Assembly (NCBI GenBank): GCA_947585865.1
Contig: CANPXH010000002.1
Location: 62,001-126,000, forward strand
Length of the DNA: 64,000 nt
Direction of reading: 5' to 3'
Origin: an uncultured Clostridia bacterium
GTDB lineage: Bacteria > Bacillota > Clostridia > Lachnospirales > CAG-274
The position numbers and the translations under genes are program-made. The notes beneath the pieces were generated by a model. That model searched no databases, was not told where the DNA came from, and worked only from the letters and a program-made list of their open reading frames with translations. The first letter of the stretch is position 1, and every line of letters begins with the position of its first letter. Of the stretch, positions 52,192 through 60,858 are shown one piece after another.

Positions 52192-52220
52192 ATTTTAAGG
52201 TAATTTTATGTAATTGTCAA
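52192..52220 (-). promoter_or_regulatory. Promoter of the ABC exporter operon
   Basis: On the minus strand TTGACA (52215-52220) and TAAAAT (52192-52197), 17 bp apart. Confidence 0.8.
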
Positions 52221-52231
52221 TATATTTGTTG

Positions 52232-52260
52232 TTGTTTTTATAAAAAAAGTTTGGTATAAT
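52232..52260 (+). promoter_or_regulatory. Promoter of the VanW-pcrA operon
   Basis: TTGTTT (52232-52237), 17 bp, TATAAT (52255-52260) preceded by TTGG, divergent from the exporter promoter. Confidence 0.7.
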
Positions 52261-52309
52261 TATCGTATGTGCAGGTTTTTACCATATAGTTTTTAAGGAG
52301 AGACGGATA

Positions 52310-52456
52310 ATGAAAAGAATGAAGCCGGAAACAAAACGCAGGATAGCAGGTATTGTGGCTATACTTTTGATAGCCGCTATGGTTTTGAGCTCTGTATCGG
52401 TATTATTTATAGATGCGGCGGAAATATCGGAGGTCAGCTATGAGATCACAGAATAA
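52310..52456 (+). CDS. Small single-pass membrane protein (48 residues)
   Basis: MKRMKPETKRRIAGIVAILL, followed by one hydrophobic helix (residues 13-33) and an acidic tail. AAGGAGA precedes the ATG. It overlaps the next gene by 17 bases, sharing the transcript. Short positive-inside topology and conserved place before a VanW-like gene suggest a real gene. Function unknown. Confidence 0.65.
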   Translation: MKRMKPETKRRIAGIVAILLIAAMVLSSVSVLFIDAAEISEVSYEITE

Positions 52457-53093
52457 AAAAAGATCGGATATCGATAAGCTAAAGGACGGCGGCCTGAGAT
52501 CATGGCATGTGATATTCGTGCTCGTGTTGTTTGTGATCATGCTTTGGGCTGTGATATTCAGCTATAACAACAGAGAAGGTGTCGTTACGGATATCCTATA
52601 TAAGGCATACGACAACGACCTTATATTAAACGGCGCCTTTGTTGAGCATGTAAATATAGGAGGGCTCACAAAGGAGCAGGCTGTCAGAAAGGTAAATGAA
52701 AATTACGTGTATCCCGTGACAAAGTGTGTCATAACATTTACCGCAGGCTCCGGGAAATATAAAAAGGATTACACTGTGGAGGAGCTTGGCTTAAGCTATG
52801 ACGTGGAGGGCATAGTCGACAAGGCATATAAGCTTGGGCGCAAGTCAGGCAAGTCAGATACTATGGAAGCCGTTCAGGAACTGGGAGACAGGCGGGAATT
52901 CCTTACGCCCGATTTCAATTTGGACGACGGCAAGATACGCTCTGCCATAAATACCATGAGCGACGAGCTTGAAAAAATGGGCATAAGGGCAGATAAAGAA
53001 ATGATGATGGAAACTCTCCATGACAGTCTTGAAAAAATGGTGGTCATACCTCCTGAGGACAGTGTATATTATATTCCTGAAATATCTGAATAG
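52440..53093 (+). CDS. Membrane protein with YoaR-like peptidoglycan-binding domain (VanW-associated)
   Basis: A 217-residue protein. A basic cytosolic start, one membrane helix (VIFVLVLFVIMLWAVIFSY) and an outside part with HVNIGGLTKEQAVRKVNENY and the YTVEELGLSYDVEGIVDKAY pattern of the YoaR/VanW N-terminal domain. It lacks the VanW domain itself. The start at 52440 is supported by GGAGGT. It precedes a full VanW protein of the same design and may be its partner. Confidence 0.75.
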   Translation: MRSQNKKRSDIDKLKDGGLRSWHVIFVLVLFVIMLWAVIFSYNNREGVVTDILYKAYDNDLILNGAFVEHVNIGGLTKEQAVRKVNENYVYPVTKCVITFTAGSGKYKKDYTVEELGLSYDVEGIVDKAYKLGRKSGKSDTMEAVQELGDRREFLTPDFNLDDGKIRSAINTMSDELEKMGIRADKEMMMETLHDSLEKMVVIPPEDSVYYIPEISE

Positions 53094-53121
53094 CGTATAT
53101 TTATAATAGGCCGGGGTTTGT

Positions 53122-54555
53122 ATGGATAACAAAAAAGTCAGAAGGAAAAAGAAAAAAAACAATAGTGTATATATGACAGCGGCCTTGGCAGCGGCCTTTG
53201 TCGTGCTTGCCGTCGTGCTGATAATGGCAAGACGGCCGGTTATGAGTATGTATTATCAGTGGAAGCTGGATCGGCCCATAGAAGAGAAGACACCCGTTAT
53301 GGACAAAAATATGCTTATAGACGGGCGGTCCGTGGCAGGCATGACAAGAGAAGAGGCCTTGGATCTTATCAATTCCCAGGTGGATTCAAATACAGAAGGC
53401 AATATAGTTAAGATCACAAGCAGCGACAAGAAGCATACCTATGAGTATACGTTTCAGGACTTTGACGTTAAATTCGATATAGAAGGCGCCGTAGACAGAG
53501 CGCTGGATTTTGGCAAAAACAGTAAAAAAGAAAGCTGGTGGCGGGAGTTCAAGGCTCTTGAAGGCGGCAATGTAAATATGGCGATCATGAGCTACAGCAG
53601 ACCTAAGATAACTTCATTTGTAAATGCCATTGCTTCAGAAATAAATGTAGAGGCAAAAAATGCCGGACTTGTCAGGCAAAACGGTGTATTTACCGTTACA
53701 AAGTCCGCAACGGGCTATGCCATAGACAAGGATAAGCTGCTAAGCGATGTTATATCTCTTGTGGAGAACAGGGAATTCGGCAAGGAGATAAGCTTTGATA
53801 TAAAGGTCACCGAGCCTAAATATACGGACAAAGATTTTGAAGGCTTTACAGGACTTATAGGCACATATGCAAGCCCTTATACAGGCGGCGATGACGCCAG
53901 GATACAAAATCTTAAAAACGGCTGCGCCAAAATAAACGGCGTAATAGTATATCCCAACGAGATATTTTCAACCAACGACCATTTCAATCCCTGCACGGAG
54001 GCAAACGGCTGGGCAAGTGCGGGCACTATTGTAAACGGCAAAATAGAAGACAGCGTAGGCGGAGGTATGTGTCAGGTATCGAGCGCACTTTATATGGCGC
54101 TTTTGAACGCAGAGGTCGAGATAACAGAAAGGCACAATCATTCCATGAAGGTAGGCTATGCCAACTATGGCTTTGACGCTACTCTTGCAGGAGATTATAA
54201 AGATCTTAAATTTAAAAACGATACGGGCTGCGCCATATATATGGAGGCATATACCACAGGCTCCAATGTGGTCGTAAACATTTACGGCAAGGAGATACAT
54301 CCGGCAGGGCGTACCCTTAAGTTTGAAAATAAATTCATAGAATCAAAGGATCCGCCGGATCCCATTGAAAAATATGACGACACCCTTCCCGAAGGCACCA
54401 ATAAAATAGACACAACGGCTATGAAGGGAGTCACATATGAGCTTTACAAGAATGTCTATGAGAACGGCGTATTAAAGGAGACGGTCAAGGTGAATACAAG
54501 CGTATATTCACCAAGACGTCAGGTAACACTGATAGGAACTAAAAAGCCCGAATAA
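53122..54555 (+). CDS. VanW family protein
   Basis: A 477-residue membrane-anchored outside protein. After one membrane helix (about 18-37) come two YoaR-type domains (LIDGRSVAGMTREEALDLIN; TYEYTFQDFDVKFDIEGAVD) and a VanW domain (GVIVYPNEIFSTNDHFNP; VGGGMCQVSSALYMALLNAE; ERHNHSMKVGYANYGFDATL). A C-terminal strand-rich tail follows. VanW proteins are widespread in Firmicutes but the reaction is unknown. Peptidoglycan contact is inferred. Confidence 0.93.
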   Translation: MDNKKVRRKKKKNNSVYMTAALAAAFVVLAVVLIMARRPVMSMYYQWKLDRPIEEKTPVMDKNMLIDGRSVAGMTREEALDLINSQVDSNTEGNIVKITSSDKKHTYEYTFQDFDVKFDIEGAVDRALDFGKNSKKESWWREFKALEGGNVNMAIMSYSRPKITSFVNAIASEINVEAKNAGLVRQNGVFTVTKSATGYAIDKDKLLSDVISLVENREFGKEISFDIKVTEPKYTDKDFEGFTGLIGTYASPYTGGDDARIQNLKNGCAKINGVIVYPNEIFSTNDHFNPCTEANGWASAGTIVNGKIEDSVGGGMCQVSSALYMALLNAEVEITERHNHSMKVGYANYGFDATLAGDYKDLKFKNDTGCAIYMEAYTTGSNVVVNIYGKEIHPAGRTLKFENKFIESKDPPDPIEKYDDTLPEGTNKIDTTAMKGVTYELYKNVYENGVLKETVKVNTSVYSPRRQVTLIGTKKPE

Positions 54556-54578
54556 AGGACTTGGAGAAGAGGGAACTT

Positions 54579-54872
54579 ATGATAGACAAGATAAAGAACT
54601 ATGATGCTATAAAATGCCTTTTTGAGGCGATACTGGAGCTGGAGACTCTTGAGGACTGCTGCCGCTTTTTTGAAGACGTATGCACCGTAAAGGAGATGCA
54701 GGCCATAGCCCAAAGGCTGGAGGTCGCCAAGATGCTTAAGGCAGGAGAGACCTATACGGAAATAGTAAAGACCACAGGCGCATCTACCGCCACGATAAGC
54801 AGGGTGAACCGCTGCCTTAATTACGGTGACGGAGGATATAATCTTGTACTTAAGAGATTGGAGAGCAAATAA
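54579..54872 (+). CDS. yerC: YerC/YecD family TrpR-like protein
   Basis: A 97-residue DNA-binding protein with a TrpR-type helix-turn-helix. FFEDVCTVKEMQAIAQRLEV and TGASTATISRVNRCL are the typical blocks. In B. subtilis yerC lies next to pcrA as here. Function unclear. I chose the ATG at 54579 behind GAGGGA rather than an upstream TTG. Confidence 0.93.
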   Translation: MIDKIKNYDAIKCLFEAILELETLEDCCRFFEDVCTVKEMQAIAQRLEVAKMLKAGETYTEIVKTTGASTATISRVNRCLNYGDGGYNLVLKRLESK

Positions 54873-54873
54873 A

Positions 54874-57084
54874 ATGACAGAGCTGAAATTAAGCGCACTT
54901 AATGAAATGCAAAGAAAAGGGGTCCTTAAAACAGAAGGGCCGCTTTTATTGTTGGCGGGAGCAGGCTCAGGCAAAACCAGGGTGCTGACTCACAGGATAG
55001 CCTACCTCATAGAAAAGGGAGTCGATCCATGGAACATACTTGCCATCACATTTACAAACAAGGCGGCAAGAGAGATGAAGGAAAGAGTTGCCGCCATAAC
55101 TCCCAGAGGCAGCGAGGTATGGGTAAGCACCTTCCACTCCACCTGCGTAAGGATACTGAGAAGAGAGATCGACAAGATAGGCAGAAGCAATCAGTTTACA
55201 ATATATGACGGAGATGACAGCGAAAGGCTCATAAGGGATATATTAAAGGAAAACAATATAAGCGATAAAATGTATCCGCCTAAATATATAATGGCTGTCA
55301 TAAGCTCAAACAAGGATAAGATGATAGAGCCTGAAGTATTTTTTTCCGCTGCGGAAAAGGATTTCAGGATGAGGAAAATAGCCGAGATATACAGTATGTA
55401 TCAAAAAAGGCTTGAAGAGAACAATGCCCTTGATTTTGACGATCTTATTTTTGTGTGCGTAAAGCTGTTTAAGGAAAGGGCAGATATACTGGATAAGTAC
55501 CGGGAGCGTTTCAGATACATAATGGTAGACGAATACCAGGATACGAACGGCTCACAGTACGAGCTTGTGAGATTGCTTGCGGATAAATACAAGAACATAT
55601 GTGTAGTCGGCGATGACGATCAGAGCATATACGGCTGGAGAGGCGCAGATATAAGGAACATACTTAATTTTAAGAAGGACTATGAAGATGCTGTGGTATA
55701 CAAGCTGGAGCAAAACTACCGCTCCACACAGTATATACTCGATGCCGCCAATGCCGTAATAAAAAACAACAGGCATGAGGAACTGAAGAGCCTTTGGACA
55801 GATACGGAAAACGGAAGCAGGATAACACTATACAGAGCGGCAGACGACCGCTCCGAGGCGGAATATATATGCTCCGAAATAGACAGAGAGGCCATGGCAG
55901 GCAGAGAGTACAAGGACTTTGCCATACTTTACAGAAACAATGCACTTTCCAGAGTGATAGAGGAAAGATTGATAAAGGCAGGTATACCGTACAGGCTCTT
56001 TGGCGGCACACGCTTTTACGACCGTAAGGAAATAAGGGATGTTATGGCGTATTTAAAGGCAATATACAATCCCATGGACGATATTGCTTTCAAGAGGATA
56101 ATAAATGTGCCCAAAAGAGGTATAGGCGATACCACCGTGGGCAGGGTGAACGAATATGCTCTTGACAGGAATATATCCTTCTATGCCGCTCTTTGCCAAT
56201 GCGAGGATATAGACACAATATCTGCCGCCGCCGTTAAAAAGCTGAGACTTTTTACGGATATGATAAATGAGCTTAAAGAGGCTTCCGAAGAATATCCCGT
56301 AGCCTCTTTTATAGAAAAGCTTATTGAAGATACGGGCTACAGGCAGGAGCTTGAAGGGGAAAACACAGACGTTTCAAGGAGCAGGATAGAGAACATAGAG
56401 GAGCTTATAAACAAGGCGGTGGAGTTTGAGAAGGGTGCAGAAGAGGACAAGAGCCTTGCAGCCTTTTTGGAGGAGGTCGCTCTTGTGGCGGATGTAGATG
56501 CCTTTACGGAGGATGACGATACTGTGGTGCTCATGACTATACATTCGGCAAAGGGACTGGAGTTTGACACAGTGTTCATAGCAGGCTTTGAGGAAAACAT
56601 ATTCCCAAGCTATATGTCTCTTACAAACGGAGATCCAAACGCCCTTGAAGAAGAAAGGCGTCTTTGCTACGTAGGTATTACAAGGGCTAAGAGAAAGCTT
56701 TATATGACATCGGCGGCAAGCCGTTTGCAGCACGGCAATTTTGTATCGAATGAGGTGTCACGCTTTGCCAAGGAGATACCTTCGGAGCTTGTGGAATCAA
56801 AACAGCAGGGCATAAAAGCATACAGGGAAGAAAACACTTTTACACCTAAGTTCAAAAATCCGTCAAGCAACAGCAAACGCCCTGTAAATACATATAAAAT
56901 GCCTGCGCCCTCAGACTATGTTCCGGACTTTGAGGCGGGAGACAAGGTAAGACACATTAAATTCGGCATAGGCACAGTGACAGGCATAGAGCCGGCAGGT
57001 GCGGATTATGAGGTAAGCGTCAATTTTGAAAACGTTGGTGCAAAAAAGCTAATGGCTAAGCTTGCAAGACTAAAAAAACTTTAG
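54874..57084 (+). CDS. pcrA: ATP-dependent DNA helicase PcrA/UvrD
   Basis: A 736-residue SF1 helicase essential for displacing RecA and for excision repair. Features: Walker A LLAGAGSGKTRVLTHR, motif II VDEYQDTNGSQYE, VGDDDQSIYGWRGADI, EQNYRSTQYIL, and MTIHSAKGLEFDTVFIAG with YVGITRAKRKLY. The C-terminal Tudor-like RNA polymerase contact (GDKVRHIKFGIGTVTGIE) is present. The ATG at 54874 lies one base after the yerC stop. Confidence 0.97.
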   Translation: MTELKLSALNEMQRKGVLKTEGPLLLLAGAGSGKTRVLTHRIAYLIEKGVDPWNILAITFTNKAAREMKERVAAITPRGSEVWVSTFHSTCVRILRREIDKIGRSNQFTIYDGDDSERLIRDILKENNISDKMYPPKYIMAVISSNKDKMIEPEVFFSAAEKDFRMRKIAEIYSMYQKRLEENNALDFDDLIFVCVKLFKERADILDKYRERFRYIMVDEYQDTNGSQYELVRLLADKYKNICVVGDDDQSIYGWRGADIRNILNFKKDYEDAVVYKLEQNYRSTQYILDAANAVIKNNRHEELKSLWTDTENGSRITLYRAADDRSEAEYICSEIDREAMAGREYKDFAILYRNNALSRVIEERLIKAGIPYRLFGGTRFYDRKEIRDVMAYLKAIYNPMDDIAFKRIINVPKRGIGDTTVGRVNEYALDRNISFYAALCQCEDIDTISAAAVKKLRLFTDMINELKEASEEYPVASFIEKLIEDTGYRQELEGENTDVSRSRIENIEELINKAVEFEKGAEEDKSLAAFLEEVALVADVDAFTEDDDTVVLMTIHSAKGLEFDTVFIAGFEENIFPSYMSLTNGDPNALEEERRLCYVGITRAKRKLYMTSAASRLQHGNFVSNEVSRFAKEIPSELVESKQQGIKAYREENTFTPKFKNPSSNSKRPVNTYKMPAPSDYVPDFEAGDKVRHIKFGIGTVTGIEPAGADYEVSVNFENVGAKKLMAKLARLKKL

Positions 57085-57145
57085 CATTTTCAATAAAAAA
57101 AAGAATAAAATTTACCAAAATTTGTGAAAAGATCCAAAATTCCTC

Positions 57146-57174
57146 TTTACAAATAATTGAAAATTGTGTATAAT
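57146..57174 (+). promoter_or_regulatory. Promoter of the aquaporin gene
   Basis: TTTACA (57146-57151), 17 bp, TATAAT (57169-57174). Confidence 0.75.
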
Positions 57175-57217
57175 ATAAAAAGGTCGTAATTTTTTTATAA
57201 GGATAGGAGGAATTTAT

Positions 57218-57907
57218 ATGACTAAAAAATGTATTGCCGAATTTATAGGCACTATGGTGCTTGTAATATGCGGCTGCGGTATTGCGATGGTCACTACCAA
57301 TTCGGAAGCTACCGCTGCATTAGGCGTGACAGGCGGAAACGGCGTTGCCATAGCTTTGGCATTCGGTCTTTCCATCGTTGCCATGGCGTATTCCGTAGGC
57401 AATGTTTCAGGCTGCCATGTCAATCCTGCAGTCTCTGTTGCTATGCTCATCAATAAGAAGCTTACGGTTCCCGAATTTGTAGGCTATGTTGTAAGTCAGG
57501 TTTTGGGAGCTATAGTGGGCGCTCTCATTCTCTTCGGTATTTTTGGCGGAGATATGGGCTTAGGCACTAACATTGCTTCATCTGTAGGTCAGGGATTTGC
57601 GGCTGAGGTAGTGCTTACATTCATTTTTGTATTTGCTATATGCGGCGTTACAAGTAAGGAAAGCTTCGGCTCAGTTGCAGGTATCGTAATAGGTCTTACG
57701 CTTGTGCTTGTTCACTTGCTCGGCCTTCCCGTTACGGGCACATCCGTAAATCCTGCCAGAAGCTTCGGCCCTGCGCTTGTAGCTATGCTCACAGGTGCAA
57801 CAGGCGGTGCGGATGCTTTTGCACAGGTATGGGTTTACATACTTGCTCCGCTTATCGGCGGCGCTCTTGCGGCTATCGTATATACTTTTATGACTAAGGA
57901 AGATTAA
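57218..57907 (+). CDS. aqpZ: Aquaporin Z-like MIP channel
   Basis: A 229-residue MIP-family channel with six membrane helices and two half-helix NPA motifs (N69-P70-A71 in CHVNPAVS; N178-P179-A180-R181 in TSVNPARS). The HVNPAVS block and the absence of GlpF-type insertions favour a water channel over a glycerol facilitator, without proving it. High use of GTT/GCT codons and AGGAGG suggest good expression. Lone gene with its own promoter and terminator. Confidence 0.9.
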   Translation: MTKKCIAEFIGTMVLVICGCGIAMVTTNSEATAALGVTGGNGVAIALAFGLSIVAMAYSVGNVSGCHVNPAVSVAMLINKKLTVPEFVGYVVSQVLGAIVGALILFGIFGGDMGLGTNIASSVGQGFAAEVVLTFIFVFAICGVTSKESFGSVAGIVIGLTLVLVHLLGLPVTGTSVNPARSFGPALVAMLTGATGGADAFAQVWVYILAPLIGGALAAIVYTFMTKED

Positions 57908-57947
57908 ATTTTATATATTTTTAAAGAGAAGATAACATATAAAATTC

Positions 57948-57972
57948 GGGCTGTCGCTTGACAGCCCTTTTT
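57948..57972 (+). terminator. Terminator of the aquaporin gene
   Basis: GGGCTGTC / GACAGCCC with a four-base loop, followed by TTTTTC. Confidence 0.92.
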
Positions 57973-58015
57973 CTTTTGGCTATAATCAATAAAAAACTTA
58001 CGGGAGAATTATATT

Positions 58016-58510
58016 ATGAGCAACATAATCTTGATAGGTATGCCGGGAGCAGGCAAAAGCACTATAGGAGTAGTCCTTGCCAAGGTCATGGGATACAGAT
58101 TTACGGACAGCGATATTATAATACAGGAAAAGACAGGCAGGCTTTTGCATGAAATAATAGAAGAAGAGGGTATCGAGGGCTTTAACGCCATAGAAAACAA
58201 AATAAACTCGGAAATATGTACGGACAAAGCGGTCATAGCCACAGGAGGCAGTGCGGTATACGGCGGAGAGGCCATGGAACACTTTAGGAGCATAGGCACC
58301 GTGGTGTATCTTAAGCTGGGATATAAGGATATTGTAAGCCGCCTTGGGGATATTAACGAAAGAGGCGTTGTTATAAAGGAGGGGCAGACGCTTATGGATC
58401 TTTATAACGAAAGGATACCGCTCTATGAAAAGTATGCCATGCTCACGATCGATTGCACAGACAGAGAAATAAGAGATATAGTAAAGGAGATAAAGGCAAG
58501 ATTAAAGTAA
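58016..58510 (+). CDS. aroK: Shikimate kinase
   Basis: A 164-residue enzyme phosphorylating shikimate at O3. P-loop GMPGAGKST (residues 8-16), RFTDSDIIIQ for the shikimate-binding Asp, and VIATGGSAVYGG in place of the usual GGG. The LID region is NERGVVIKEGQTLMDLYNER. Normal length (about 165). Its 3' end is one base from the repeat element copy B, whose terminal hairpin may terminate it. Confidence 0.93.
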   Translation: MSNIILIGMPGAGKSTIGVVLAKVMGYRFTDSDIIIQEKTGRLLHEIIEEEGIEGFNAIENKINSEICTDKAVIATGGSAVYGGEAMEHFRSIGTVVYLKLGYKDIVSRLGDINERGVVIKEGQTLMDLYNERIPLYEKYAMLTIDCTDREIRDIVKEIKARLK

Positions 58511-58511
58511 A

Positions 58512-58797
58512 ACCAACGCTTATTGCGTTGGTCTAAGACTGTCAAAAAACAATATTTTGAGAGTAAATATGAAATAAAATAAAGAACAGCTTGAAAAAAA
58601 GCGTCGCAGACTTTAATCCGCAGGAGGAATTCACTTCCTCCGAGGACAGGAACTTTTCTGTAATTTAGGCACTTGTGCCTAAATTGCGGAAAACACGGCT
58701 GGTTCCTACCTTAGCAAAACTGAAAGAAATGCAAGCATTTCTTTCAAGCGTGTCGATTTTATCGACACGCTGTAAGACCAACGCAATAAGCGTTGGT
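58512..58797 (-). repeat. Structured repeat element, copy B (286 bp)
   Basis: Reverse-orientation partner of 38153-38436. Read on the minus strand, the part from GCGTGTCGAT to CTGTCCTC is almost identical, the variable stem has a different sequence but the same pairing (GGAGGAA/TTCCTCC against AGGCGGGC/GCTCGCCT in copy A). The terminal hairpins are arms ACCAACGC and GCGTTGGT (58512-58532 and 58777-58797), unrelated to those of copy A. Here the loops are TTATT and AATAA, so the two ends form inverted repeats, whereas in copy A they are direct. The element lies between aroK and carD, which converge on it. No gene inside. Confidence 0.9.
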
Positions 58798-58831
58798 CTT
58801 TGATCGATATTTGTTATTTTCGCTTTTAGTT

Positions 58832-59311
58832 TTATAATGAAACAGCTACGCCGTTCATGAGAAACTCTTCCGCACCGGGCTTGTCAACATTTTGTGATAA
58901 TATTATCTCGCTTAATATTATCTGCTTTGCCGTACCCATAAGTTTCTTTTCAACACTGGAAAGACTTTTGTTTCTTTCTCTCAGAATAAGTGTTTTGAAA
59001 ACCTCTGTTATTTTAAACAAGTCACCTGTCTTGAGCTTTTCCATATTGTCCTTATATCTGATATTCCAATTATCTGACATTTCGATGGGCTTTGCTTCGT
59101 TTACGATGCTGCGTACCTCATCGGCTGCGCATATGGCTCTGAGACCGCCCTTCTCGGCTTTATCTCTGGAGACCATGATCTTGAGATTTCCTACTGATAT
59201 GTTCAGCACATAGTAGGTAAGATTTTTACCGTCAATAACCCTATCCTCTATACTTTCTATTACCCCCGCTCCGTACATAGGGTATACTACTCTGTCACCT
59301 ACATTAAACAC
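58832..59311 (-). CDS. carD: CarD family transcription factor
   Basis: A 159-residue RNA polymerase-binding factor starting with GTG behind GGAGG. Residues 1-60 are the CarD/TRCF interaction domain (MFNVGDRVVYPMYGAGVIES) and the rest is helical, contacting promoter DNA. CarD stabilises open complexes at promoters in bacteria such as mycobacteria. The downstream side meets the repeat element. Confidence 0.93.
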   Translation of the reverse strand: MFNVGDRVVYPMYGAGVIESIEDRVIDGKNLTYYVLNISVGNLKIMVSRDKAEKGGLRAICAADEVRSIVNEAKPIEMSDNWNIRYKDNMEKLKTGDLFKITEVFKTLILRERNKSLSSVEKKLMGTAKQIILSEIILSQNVDKPGAEEFLMNGVAVSL

Positions 59312-59366
59312 ATTGATCCTCCTTTCTGTCTTGATTTAGTTATCGTCGGTTGCAAATTTTTCCCTA

Positions 59367-59382
59367 TGTTATAAATATAACA
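59367..59382. promoter_or_regulatory. Palindrome upstream of carD
   Basis: TGTTATAAATATAACA, a perfect inverted repeat (TGTTATA/TATAACA) about 55 bases before the carD start, overlapping a likely -10 (TATATT on the minus strand). A second, imperfect repeat AACAAA..TTTTGTT follows it. It may be an operator. Confidence 0.45.
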
Positions 59383-59480
59383 AATTCGGAAAAATTTTGT
59401 TATGCCATTTATTCACAATTATTATTTGACTTTTTTTAGTAAAATATACAATCAGTTTTTTTTGACTGGATATTTTAGAC

Positions 59481-59506
59481 AAAAAAAACCGCAGAAATTC
59501 TGCGGT
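59481..59506 (-). terminator. Terminator downstream of trpD
   Basis: On the minus strand ACCGCAGAA / TTCTGCGGT followed by TTTTTTT, separating trpD from carD. Confidence 0.88.
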
Positions 59507-59689
59507 CTTGGTGATTTTTAAGCTGTTTGACCGATGGATATACCCTGTATATCGGGCTGTGTACCGGCTGTAAAGATGATGCTTTGTTCCTTTTGCGGCT
59601 GCTGCCGGTATAAAACGCTCTCGGTCGATATTCGGTTTTATGCTAAACTGTCGTACATTGTATAATGTGCGGAAAAGTACGGATATCGT
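59507..59689. other. Spacer between trpD and its terminator
   Basis: About 180 bases with no recognised gene. A minus-strand frame of about 39 codons ending near 59521 has no start and is probably chance. Nothing else seen. Confidence 0.35.
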
Positions 59690-60715
59690 TTACTGTCTGT
59701 TCGTAAACTCTACAAGAGCATTGAGCACACCCATTGCCTTTCCGCTGTCTATAGACTGCTCGGCAAGCTTGATACCCTCAGCCATGCTTTTGGCTATGCC
59801 GGATACATATATGGCAGCTCCCGCATTCATAAGTACCACATCTCTCTTGGGACCTTTTGCCCCTGAAAGTATATCTTTTACTATCACTGCGTTTTCTTCT
59901 CCCGTACCGCCCTTTATATCTTCCGCCGTTGCTGCGGCGATGCCGAAATCGGAAGGCAGAATATCGTATGTCGTTATGCTGTCGCCGTTTATTTCGGTAA
60001 TATGAGTTTTGCCTGTATTGGTTATCTCATCTGTAGAACTGTTTCCGCAGGCTATTATGGCTCTTTCAACGCCCATGCCGTGCATAGCTTTTGCCAAAGG
60101 CTCGGTAAGGCTGTCAGTAAATACGCCTATAACGGCGGCCTTGGCATTGCTTGGGTTTGAAACGGGGCCCAGTATGTTGAACACAGTTCTTATGCCTATA
60201 TCGGTTCTTGTCTTGCCCACGTTTTTCATAGCCTTATTGAATATGGGAGCAAACATAAATCCCATGCCCACTTCTTCTATACACTCCTGCACCTTGTCTG
60301 CATCAAGCATAATGTTGATACCCAGTGCCTCAAGCACATCTGCGGCTCCGCTCCTGCTGGATATGGCTCTGTTGCCATGCTTTGCAATAGGCACGCCTGC
60401 GCCTGCTGCCACAAGGGCGGATGTGGTGGATATATTAAAGGTGTTGGCGCCGTCGCCGCCTGTACCCACCAAATCTATATAATCGATATTGGTCGCAGGC
60501 TTAACGTGTTTTGCTATCTCCTGCATCACTGTGGCAAATCCTACGATCTCATCGATAGTTTCGCCCTTTATCCTAAGTGCTGTGAGGAAACTGCCCATTT
60601 GTGCTTCCGTAGCCTCGCCGGCAAGCATAAGCTTCATAACATCCTTTGCTTCGTCAAGGGTAAGATCTTTTCCATCCACAACCTTTTTGATAGCATCTTT
60701 CATGGAAATATTCAT
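59690..60715 (-). CDS. trpD: Anthranilate phosphoribosyltransferase
   Basis: A 341-residue enzyme of tryptophan synthesis joining anthranilate to PRPP. The PRPP motif LVGTGGDGANTFNISTTSA, KHGNRAISSRSGAADVLEAL and the catalytic region GPVSNPSNAKAAVIGVFTD are present. No other trp gene is nearby, so it stands alone. I chose the ATG at 60713-60715 because AAAGGATG fits it; two upstream ATGs lie too close to or upstream of this site. It has its own promoter and terminator. Confidence 0.94.
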   Translation of the reverse strand: MNISMKDAIKKVVDGKDLTLDEAKDVMKLMLAGEATEAQMGSFLTALRIKGETIDEIVGFATVMQEIAKHVKPATNIDYIDLVGTGGDGANTFNISTTSALVAAGAGVPIAKHGNRAISSRSGAADVLEALGINIMLDADKVQECIEEVGMGFMFAPIFNKAMKNVGKTRTDIGIRTVFNILGPVSNPSNAKAAVIGVFTDSLTEPLAKAMHGMGVERAIIACGNSSTDEITNTGKTHITEINGDSITTYDILPSDFGIAAATAEDIKGGTGEENAVIVKDILSGAKGPKRDVVLMNAGAAIYVSGIAKSMAEGIKLAEQSIDSGKAMGVLNALVEFTNRQ

Positions 60716-60747
60716 AGTACTCATCCTTTCATGCATAATTATTTATA

Positions 60748-60776
60748 ATGATACCACCATGGGATAAATATTGCAA
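60748..60776 (-). promoter_or_regulatory. Promoter of trpD
   Basis: On the minus strand TTGCAA (60771-60776), 17 bp, TATCAT (60748-60753) preceded by TGG. No attenuator or TRAP-like repeats were noticed in the short leader. Confidence 0.65.
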
Positions 60777-60858
60777 CATATAATTTAATATTTTTATTCT
60801 AAACCTTTGTTTTTTTGAATAGAAATAATAAGGGTAACTTAAGAAAGGAGCAAAACAA

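Noticed and set aside
59519-59640. Minus-strand frame of about 39 codons between trpD and its terminator, rich in Gln and ending SIGQTA
   Set aside because: It has no start codon or ribosome binding site and no recognisable relative; could be a gene remnant, but chance is enough.
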